Origin: Ciona savignyi
Lineage: Eukaryota; Chordata; Ascidiacea; Phlebobranchia; Cionidae
Reading direction: 5' to 3'
DNA length: 64,000 bases
Assembly: GCA_000149265.1 (NCBI GenBank)
Contig: CH000074.1
Span: forward strand, 341,970 to 405,969
The notes under the pieces were generated by a model that saw nothing but the letters and a program-made list of their open reading frames with translations, ran no database searches and had not been told where the DNA came from. The position numbers and the translations under genes are program-made. How positions within the stretch are numbered: the stretch's first letter is position 1; each line of letters starts with the position of its first letter. Positions 56,301 to 64,000 of the stretch are shown one piece after another.

Positions 56301-58652
56301 GAGCGTGTCGAGTTGTGAGTGTTGTGTTACACGGCAGGACAAGAGCTCGAGGACGCGGATGTAAGGTCGAACAGACGAAAATGGAACAAATGTACTGAAC
56401 GTTACGCGCATTTAACCACAATGAACAACATTCTCGTCCAGTTTACTTAACTTTGAATGACTTAACCGTCTCACACCCACTTAACTAATAATTTATATGA
56501 CGAATTCTGATAGTTTTAACTTTCATTACTAAAGCATCGGCGCGGCGATAGTGCACAGGAATGTTTAATTAAAATACAATATTGCACGTGGCATTTCCCT
56601 CGGATTAATACGATAATCGGATAGTTAAGTTTATGCCAAAGCGGCTCGTTCTAAGTTATAAAGAATTTCCACATTGAACAGATTATAACGATTACGTATA
56701 ATCGGTATCATGGGACAAGTGATATGGAAAACGATGCTCATTTCTATTGATTGAACAATTATTGAAATAATAAATATTCACTAGCAGAAAAAGTGTGTAA
56801 TATACAAAACACATTATAAGGAACAATGTTTCTAAAAGCAAAGGTTATGAAAATAACATATAATCTTGAAAATTCCAGACCAATGTTTAAATTTTATTTG
56901 GGTTTCATAAAATAAAGCTCACACATGACTATAAATTGTAAATTTATAAATGAAAATTAAAACTTTAGAATAGTAGTCGGTAATGTAAGAATGTAGAAAT
57001 TTAACTGGAGTTTTTTTGGAAATATGCTTTTTCTATCATTCATGTAAATTATTCACTGGTTTTAATAGAAATTAATCAATTTCCACTTTATGTAATAAGT
57101 GGTAGGAATATAGTGTAATCGTGAGATAGCGTGTCTCCTGCTTATCAATACTTTTATTCATTCCAGGATCCAAAAGTAAGTCATTGGTTGAAATCATTAA
57201 AAGCATGTCCTTGCTTAAATGTCCACCATCAAGTTATTGGAATATTACTTCGTTGCATACAAAATTCTGATTATTTACAAAATTTATATTTTAAAACAAA
57301 ACTGAGATTTTAAAAAATCAGATTTTGTACCAAAATTTGGATTTTGTACAACCTAGTACATTATACTGGGTGTGATTAATGATTGTTAACTCACACAATA
57401 AAAACGTAAGGTTGCAGGTATCACACGCACCATACTATTGAACACATACCGCTACTCTTTTATTGAATAAGCAAAACGAATCTAGTATAGCAAGCATTGG
57501 TAATACAAGATCTAAAACTTTTTGGGATTAGCCGCTTTTAAGTTCAGGCAAAATATCATTACTATTATATAGAATGTGTCAGCCAGATAGATTTCATTAT
57601 ATCAAATGAAACCATGAGGTTTGGAAAATAGGTATTTGTGATTTAAACTTACCATATTTTGTAATATATAACAATAACGAGGGTGGTTGGTTAAGTGGTA
57701 TTTGCATTGATAGATAATTAACATTTAGGCCATTGAAAAATCCTAGATAGGCTACATAATTACATATACACCAATCATAGTTTTGATGGTTCCATGACAA
57801 CTGAACCCCTTACAACTGAACCCTTACAACTGAACCCTTTACAACTGAACCCCTACAATTAAGCCCCTTACAACTGAACTCCTTTTAAATGAACGCCTTT
57901 AAACTTAACCCCTTTACAACTGAACCCATTTCAATTGAACCTCTTTACAACTGAACCCCCTTTTCAGTTAAAAGCGTTCGGTTAAAAGGGGTTCAGTGGT
58001 AGGGGCTCAGTTGTAAGGGGTTCAGTTGTAAGGGGTTCAGTTGACTGGTCACCAGTTTTGATAGGGTAGTGACTATTTTCTATGTACATATAAATTGTTC
58101 ACTATATCAAAAATATGTATGCACTTATAATTCAAATTTAGAGTCATTATGCGTATTGATACTAAACAAATCTCCATGTTTATTCCAATATGCCAATACT
58201 AACTACAGCTGAATAAGTATATAGCTTAGACATAAGCTATATTAAGTATCAGTGGTTAATGTATAATCCTTGAAGGCAAAAAAATACCAGCAGAAAATAA
58301 GTACTTGTAGCTAGTTGGAACTTCGAATATTTTGCCGCTAAAAATTGCCTAGAATGAAAACTAAAACTACTATGGAAATAAAGTTGCCTAAAAATCTCTG
58401 TAAACCAGATTACTAGGGGAGCAGGGATTACAACAAATCTCTGAATTTCATAGTTATAAACTTAAACGCTGAGAAGGATTAAGGATTATAATATATTTCG
58501 TTACTTCCATATTTCCGTCTTTAGTACCTACTGCCTATATCGGAAGATCTGTTATGAAATTTTTAACAAAGTTTCACACAAAACTTACCTGTGGCAGCTA
58601 AGAAGCAAATTGAAATGCATGTCACTAATCGGATTGAAGAGAATAATTTCAT
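47386..58652 (-). CDS. CADM: Cell adhesion molecule of the CADM/SynCAM (nectin-like) family
   Basis: Single-pass adhesion receptor for cell-cell and synaptic contacts. Exons: 58589-58652, 53372-53567, 52873-53021, 52407-52515, 51813-52021, 50981-51205, 50477-50593, 50020-50055, 49557-49586, 48689-48817, 47386-47522. All junctions are GT/AG and phases close to 466 residues. Signal peptide is about 1-21 (MKLFSSIRLVTCISICFLAA). Ig1 about 22-136 (VIYCDIDG, LTWTRDG, LSDAGKYDCSI); Ig2 about 137-242 (TCFANSSKPTPEVWWIED, SYHCVVQHP); Ig3 about 243-356 (MECLAGGNPQPEVVW, NNGTYTCTVSNGLGS). A Thr/Pro stalk precedes the transmembrane helix at about 392-414. The tail has GEYYTNELKASDDA, matching the CADM protein 4.1-binding motif, an acidic stretch, and C-terminal EHFL, comparable to the CADM PDZ ligand EYFI. 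Exon order matches vertebrate CADM. Intron 1 is about 5 kb. Confidence 0.92.
47900..48310 (+). mobile_element. Two SINE-B copies in tandem in CADM intron
   Basis: A diverged forward copy (47900 to about 48075) ends at ACACACTGTAATAGCTATTG and is followed at once by a fresher copy starting inside the head (GCGAAACTGGTCGCTAGCTA) and running to GGGATAAACATGAATATTCT at about 48305. Confidence 0.82.
48475..48575 (+). mobile_element. SINE-A copy, forward
   Basis: GTCGTGTGGCCGAATAAACA, CTATACAAAAACGGTCCTGG, then CATCATGGGTTCGAAACTTG, GCTCGGTAAAAAAAATAA. The only well-preserved plus-strand copy; box B (GGTTCGAAACT) is intact. Confidence 0.84.
49125..49430 (-). mobile_element. Full-length SINE-B copy in CADM intron
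   Basis: Reverse copy: ATAGAATATTCATGTTTATT, GAATGGGAAAACCTAGGGGG, GGAGCTATTGCAGTGTGTTT, GTCCGTTAAGTGCCTTGCC and the head TGGCCTGAAATATGACACAC. About 130 bp downstream of the stalk microexon at 49557 in the direction of transcription. Confidence 0.86.
50755..50835 (+). repeat. Tandem duplication in CADM intron 6
   Basis: Two copies of a unit of about 44 bp containing AATGGCAACATTAGATATAA and TTTAAAGTCTAA; ATGGCAACA recurs further along the intron to about 50965. Confidence 0.85.
51711..51800 (+). repeat. Intron segment repeated at 53903-53985
   Basis: Two CADM introns share GAATGTGGTACAGGTTTTTA, ACTAGGTTATGTGATGTGTG and GTTAATAAATGCTTGGATAA in the same order. The first copy lies within a few bases of the donor of exon 51813-52021. 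Confidence 0.85.
52030..52375 (-). mobile_element. SINE-B tail fragments in CADM intron 4
   Basis: Two short reverse fragments: 52041-52105 (ATGATTATTCCTGTGAATTG, AGACAGGCAATCGCAGAG) and 52265-52375 (GATATTCATGATTATTTCTG, CACATGGGCAATCATGAGAG). Both lack the head. Confidence 0.6.
52588..52794. mobile_element. MITE with GGACAACACTAAAAGG ends, copy 2
   Basis: 207 bp in CADM intron 3. TIRs are GGACAACACTAAAAGGAGGG and, inverted, GGAAAAAACTAAAATGAGGG. Flanked by the 9-bp duplication CCAATAAGG (52579-52587 and 52795-52803). A 9-bp duplication fits Mutator-like or foldback transposition. Confidence 0.85.
57788..58053. mobile_element. Foldback element, copy 2, in CADM intron 1
   Basis: 266 bp, same family as 32488-32739 but inserted in the opposite orientation: starts GGTTCCATGACAACTGAACC, ends GGTTCAGTTGACTGGTCACC. 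Flanked by the 9-bp duplication AGTTTTGAT (57779-57787 and 58054-58062). Confidence 0.93.
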
Positions 58653-61600
58653 TTTATAATTTGATTAAAGTACACAAATATACAGAAAATATAACAGGAA
58701 CCGAATCTAAATTTTGAATAAATACATTTCAACAATAGCAGAACTGGGTAGGGTGTTACAAACCTAGTTACATTTAATTTAAATCATACCAACAACAGTT
58801 TTTCTGCTTGTAATGCTTACTTGCACCTCATTTATAATACACAATAAACGGTGAAATTGAATTACACCCGTTGTTAATAATAAAAGCTGTGTAAATAACC
58901 ACACCTCTACATCCTTACAGTCGTAGCTAAATTTGTTGATGATTACGGCATTAACTCCACTCCTACTTGATTCTTAGTATGGCTCTGGTCGCTATCGGTA
59001 TCAAACATAATACTAACACTTTAGTAGTGTTTTAGAACACAGATAAAAAGGAATAACTAAAACCGCATAATAAAAAAAGGAACCAGAACTGAAATTCTAC
59101 GGCCACGGTCGTATAGTGGAGAGAAATGAATAGCGAAGAGTATGAAAATCCCGCCAAGAAAAAAAGGAGCTTGCTTTTTTTGTCGTCTCTCTCCCTTAAC
59201 TTTTCAGTCAAAACCACACAAAAGTTGGGGAAGGATAGAAAAGAGGGCAGTAAAACTGGGAAAACGACAATTAACGCGATCGTATTAATCAATAGTAATG
59301 ACTTTAAAACGTAACAAACGCAAATGGTTTCAAGCATCAGAAGTTACAATTACAAATGGGGATTCAATAGCCTGCTGAGGACTTTGTGAGAACCATAGTT
59401 ACCATAAGTTTATGGCCGATGAAGTAGCCAGCGGCTGTGTTACCTCTATCGCGATTACACCAGTAACAAAACGTTCTTCAATCTTGTATTAACTTTAACG
59501 TTTAGATATTTATAGCTCGACATTATAACTGCTGTCCGGGAAATGTTAATTACTTTTATGAGACAAGTAAACATAGCACGACGCGTTTGATGGGACAGGT
59601 TTAAAATGAAAACTAAATTATATTTTTCCAATTCTACATATTCAAACCAAATTAAACTAATATCGTGCTTAACGAGATTCCAAACGTCACCGTCAAAAAA
59701 CGTCAACAAAACGTCAAAAATGTCTCCGTTTGTGGCACCAGTTTTAACTTATCGCTAGTTACTATGTCGCCAATGGGGAAAAAATGTAATTATCAGTCGG
59801 TAAGAAACTTCAACTTTGGTAGATTTGGATTAAAAAATCTTTTTATAAGGTCGGTTAGCATTGAAGAATAATTGGTTAAACGCCTTCTATATTAAATTAA
59901 TGGTACGAATAATGCCTGTGAACTAAACGACGGCTGATTTACTCTTCATTTACTGCTTATTTACTTATTTTATTGACGAGGATAATGTTTAAATACATTT
60001 TTCGTTCTAACATTAGCAGGAAGACATATATCATACTCTAAATTAGAGTAATTTTACTTTGACGTTATTTATCAGGAAATAATATAGGAGTATTTGACTA
60101 CGTTCGAATAAAATGCTCAGTTTTTGAATTTGTACTGGTTGTCCATTCGATCAAGAATAAAATTTTGCTACAGCACTTTAACAAAGTAAGATGCATTTTT
60201 AATCTGTAGGCCTATTAAGCGGGCTGAAAAGAAAACGCTGCAAATGACAGTCAAAGGCGATTACATATCAAAACCAATAGAATATTGTTTATTTCAAATA
60301 CTGTATATTGTATTTTCAGCATTCTACTATCTGACCTAATTGCGCGATCACGAAAGTAACGCGTAAAACAAATAACACATCTCTTCATCCAATCACATAC
60401 ATTCTTCCTTGTTTTAATCGCGACAGCGAAAAATAACCAACATTCGGCGGGAGAATTGGAATAGGATCGCTATCAGCATGCCGGATTTCCGACTCGGTTT
60501 TGGTCGCTCCATTATCAGTAGCCATATATATAAGGTGTATGCCGCGCAATAGCAGCAATTGGAGTTATTGTACCTCTATTTCTTTTCTATAAAGGTTTTA
60601 TTATGTGAAAGGTTTAGGATATATAGAAAAGGTGAACTTGATACTGAACTTGTCATTTAATTTATTAAGTTTTTAGTTTTACAATACTTAACGAAATAGG
60701 CTATTTAACTCTGGAAATTTACTTCCATACCAGACATGTGCAAACTACGACCAAATCCGACCTGCCGGGTCTTTTATTCTGGCCCGCCGTGTGTTATCGA
60801 CATGTTGCAAGACTAAATAGCGATGTCACAGCTATATTATGATGTCACAGCTACATCCTAATTATAATGTTGTATTTGTTCGTCGCTTGACGCAACAAGC
60901 GGCAACAGTACTTTCTAGTTTTAACCTGTAATGTAGTGTATTTCTTGTTCTAATGTTTTTTTATCACCAGCGACAAACTATATATGAGTGGCTGCTCGAT
61001 CACTTGGCCCGCCAGCAGTCTAAGAATAAAATAATTTTTTTGCCCCAGATTCAAAAATTGTGGCCACTTATGTTCTATAGAGATGTTGTCGAACTCGCGG
61101 TAACATTAATATCATTATGACAATAATCCGAAATAATTTATGTTATTATTTCCAAACTTTTAATAAACTAATGTACTGATACCAATGCAAAAGTTTGGTT
61201 TTAAAGCAACAACCTTTCGCCATTCTGCAAACCTTCGATGATACACCAAATAATATAATAGAACGGACGTGGGCTAATTACGTTTACCCACCGGATATAT
61301 TGACCTAACACATAATTGAGATAACTGGCCGTTTTCACGCATTTTATATTTTCCAGAGATTAAAAAAAAAACATTTGACCACTACATAGCCTTTATTCTG
61401 ATTAGTTTGGATATTGAATAACTATAATAATAAACCATTCAATCAAAGAGACTATACAGACTATATTGTTATAGCCTCTTTAATTCAATGGTTTATGCTG
61501 TAGACTACTACGAAAACCCTTGCCTCTTTATTGCATTCTGCTGCTGGATATTATAATTTGAGTTATATTGTCCTTAATTTATTTCTTTTCCGCTTCGAAT

Positions 61601-61739
61601 TGCATTAAGCATGCGTTTTTCATTCCAAGATACGGGCCAAATGGGAAAGGATAGGATATTCATATTTACCCCGTGAATGGGAAAGTAATGTGCAGCGGGT
61701 CGACGAATACTCATTTTATACGTCGCCCTTACATATTCG

Positions 61740-62560
61740 CGAGGTAATCTGACGATTGCCCGTGTAATAACTCTCCCTCGTTTTACTCTGGTAGTTTGGT
61801 GTGACACGTTCCAACCGAAAGGTTGCAGGTGCGAAACTGGTCGCTAGCTAGTCGATTGTGTTGTAGGGAGCCGTTGCAGGTCGCTGCCTATTTCGCTAGA
61901 TTGTTCCTTGTAGACCCCAGGTAAGCCGGTTTACAACACCTGATGCGATCTGCGATTCCCTACGCGCTATCTCGACTCTCGGAGGTGCGCTAATTAATTG
62001 AGGTTTTCTGCGTAAATGTCTCTTTGACTGATCTCCTGTAGTTCGCCGATAAACGCCTCAGTAGTTTTATAACATCAATTGTATTGAGCAATTGAGGCGA
62101 ATAACTTAGTACCAATTGCGAGTTAAATCGTTAGATGTTGCAACGATATAGATTTCCGATAAACTCTCAGTATTCTCCACATACAAGAATATTACTTAAT
62201 GCGTTAGGACCCTGTAGGAGCTCTCCGTAAGGAGCCTTCCGTCCTCTTGAGCCAAAGTGAAATAATCTTATATAGACAAGGTTATTCGTCAGCTGCGGTA
62301 ATATTAGTTCAGTGATGACGCAATGTCAGCGCAGATGTCGTCTGCGGCCATCATAAATCTTATGTAAACATATTATGAGGTCGCTACAGTGTCCTTGGGC
62401 AAGGCACTTTACGGACAATGCCTAAACCAATCGGATTAATGGGTTCTACAAAACTGAAGAAACTTGTGAATCATACACACCAAATTGCAATAGCTCCTCT
62501 AACCCAACGGTTAGCACGAGGTGGTCGACGATTGCTCGTGTGCTAACCCCTTATTGGAGC
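61740..62560 (+). mobile_element. SINE-B copy split by an insertion
   Basis: Head at about 61790-61861 (CCAACCGAAAGGTTGCAGGT, GCGAAACTGGTCGCTAGCTA, GTCGATTGTGT) and body resuming at 62389 (GTGTCCTTGGGCAAGGCACT, ACCAAATTGCAATAGCTCC). An extra piece of SINE-B tail in both orientations lies just upstream at about 61648-61790. Confidence 0.82.
61862..62388. mobile_element. 527-bp element inserted in a SINE-B
   Basis: Starts TGTAGGGAGCC and ends GGTCGCTACA, giving short imperfect inverted ends (TGTAGGGAGC against TGTAGCGACC). GTGT is present on both sides (61858-61861 and 62389-62392), while an unbroken SINE-B has it once. No coding capacity; superfamily unknown. Confidence 0.85.
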
Positions 62561-63281
62561 CTATATCAGGCTTCAAAATACTGCTTAAAAGGGGCAAACA
62601 AATAAAATATTTGTCTATATTACTGCCTCTGCACAAGCTGCAAGTTACATTGTGTCAAGGCACATATGTAAATTGCTTATGGGATTAAACAGTTGTAAAT
62701 TAGAGCTTTATTTAAAAAAATGTCCAAAAAATAAATTTACGCACCAATGATTTTTGCACTTGAATGGAATTACCCAATCAGAATCAACGCGCGCTTTACC
62801 ATGCTTTTCAATGTCGAAATCTCCCTTTTTCCCGAGTTACATGGTAACATTATACTGATATTTGTACATACACTGTGAACTACTGTGCGTAGTTGCTATT
62901 TTAGATTATTTTTATCTAAATCTAGATGTTTTTGCATCATTCTAGATGTAAGATATATTTTTTTCGCATACACTTGTTTCGTCAATGTGTATTAACGTAA
63001 ATAATTTTACATTTTTGATGTTTTATTTCTCAATTTAGATGATTTTTGAGGTCAAACTAGATTATTTCAGTCAAGCAAATGTGGCAACTATGCTACTGTG
63101 ATATTTTATGTAGTCAGTAGTTGACTGGGATTTAGTAAAAATGTAGACCTACATGTTAAATTTTTCTTTTTGTATGAATCTTACTTTACATTATGTTTAA
63201 ATCTATAGACTATAAGTTTATTAGTCTATATTGTGTTGTACATATTTTTTTGTTGGTCGTTTTCTGAAGATTACCGTAATC

Positions 63282-63347
63282 ATGTCGGCTTTGCAAACCC
63301 AACAACAACATCAGCAATATTACAAGAATTCAAAGAACAGCAGTGAG
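63282..63347 (+). CDS. Possible first coding exon of an unidentified gene
   Basis: ATG at 63282 opens 22 codons (MSALQTQQQHQQYYKNSKNS..) and ends GAG before GTACTA, in phase 0. A Gln-rich start after a T-rich region and a possible phase-0 acceptor at 63423 (GATAG, then LSVTLTEGKELLKVLNYFY) fit the beginning of a gene continuing beyond 64000. I recognise no family. It could be chance. Confidence 0.35.
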
Positions 63348-63491
63348 GTACTATGAACTTGATTCTGTTCACTTTGCATGTTTTTTTTAAATACACCTGC
63401 AATAAAAATATTGTGATTGATAGTTGAGCGTAACGCTAACAGAAGGAAAGGAGTTGCTAAAAGTGCTAAATTATTTCTACACCTCTATAAA

Positions 63492-63881
63492 CCAGTATGG
63501 AAAGTACGGCAGCTGCACACTCGAGTTTTTTTTTTATCTCCGCGTCTTTGCACACTTGGGAAATTTCACACACGCTCGCAAGCTGGCGATGTTTAAACAT
63601 AAACATCGTATAATTTTCAACAAACCTGTAAACCTACCTCTGGACCTCGGGTAATTTACTGTCAGTACGTTTTTTATGTAGATCGATACGTTAGCTGACG
63701 GACACGAAAAATTGAGGATAGAATAATACGTTTTTTTAAGATTTTGGTAAAACAGTAATTAAAAGGAGATTGTGTGCACACTTGAAGTGTGCACTCTTAG
63801 ACGTTTGCACACTGCACACTTAAATATTTGGCGCGTGCACACTCGAGATCTCATCGAAAATTGACGTACTTTCCATACGGG
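63492..63881. mobile_element. 390-bp MITE with 17-bp inverted ends
   Basis: Left end CCAGTATGGAAAGTACG and right end, inverted, CCCGTATGGAAAGTACG (16 of 17). Flanked by TCTATAAA on both sides (63484-63491 and 63882-63889). The interior is rich in GTGCACAC text and CTCGAG. Probably hAT-type by the 8-bp duplication. Confidence 0.92.
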
Positions 63882-64000
63882 TCTATAAACATCTCCGCCC
63901 TGTACTCCAAACAACTTCTTTTTATTTCAGTGTTTTTCTCCTACCATCTTACTTTTTCCATTATAAATACTCATAACAAGAATTTTACATTAACCCCTCA

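Larger units (their letters stand above)
58653..63281. other. Interval upstream of CADM
   Basis: Contains the CADM promoter side (no site asserted), a possible hAT relic at about 60735-61080 whose text (GACATGTGCAAACTACG, CTGGCCCGCC) resembles common hAT ends, and a SINE-B copy broken by a 527-bp element (61640-62560). No protein gene recognised; open frames up to about 100 codons near 59032-59337 have no domain. Confidence 0.5.

Noticed and set aside
59032-59337. Hydrophobic 101-codon minus-strand frame upstream of CADM
   Set aside because: Phe/Leu-rich because of T-rich sequence; no homology recognised and no splice context.

Overview
The window is eukaryotic: AT-rich, with multi-exon genes bounded by GT-AG introns, short exons, and many nested short mobile elements. 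Every gene I can name is a metazoan family. The mix (TNRC6/GW182, kappaB-Ras, MINDY, a BIR-UBA-RING IAP, and a nectin-like CADM with its vertebrate-type tail) plus small genes with short introns suggests an invertebrate chordate, most likely an ascidian such as Ciona. The species is an inference; I ran no search.

Layout. 1-9104 (+): 3' half of a TNRC6/GW182 gene (miRNA silencing scaffold), ending with the RRM and silencing domain. 10934-14886 (-): complete six-exon membrane-anchored short-chain dehydrogenase, convergent with TNRC6. About 14887-26683: gene-poor, with tRNA-like SINEs, an assembly gap (23704-23803) and a 5'-truncated, frameshifted LINE reverse transcriptase. 26684-27271 (+): intronless NKIRAS (kappaB-Ras). 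28164-36988 (+): complete eight-exon MINDY deubiquitinase. 39045-43103 (-): IAP with two BIRs, UBA and RING. 47386-58652 (-): complete eleven-exon CADM/SynCAM-type adhesion receptor. 58653-64000: repeats and a possible first exon at 63282.

For TNRC6, SDR, MINDY and CADM I joined exons by hand; every junction has GT/AG and the codon phases close across the whole model. The IAP closes only if exon 2 uses a downstream acceptor. The genes look like ordinary housekeeping, signalling and adhesion genes rather than one pathway, although NKIRAS, the IAP and MINDY all touch ubiquitin or NF-kappaB/apoptosis biology in other animals.

The most unusual content is the mobile DNA. It includes two palindromic foldback elements built of 15-bp repeats, each with its own target-site duplication; a GC-rich hAT-type MITE pair, one copy split into a tRNA-like SINE and the other hit by a 38-bp hairpin micro-element; a 527-bp element splitting a SINE; and a SINE whose target-site repeats copy a splice donor of the dehydrogenase gene. 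I see no CRISPR, rRNA or convincing functional tRNA gene.
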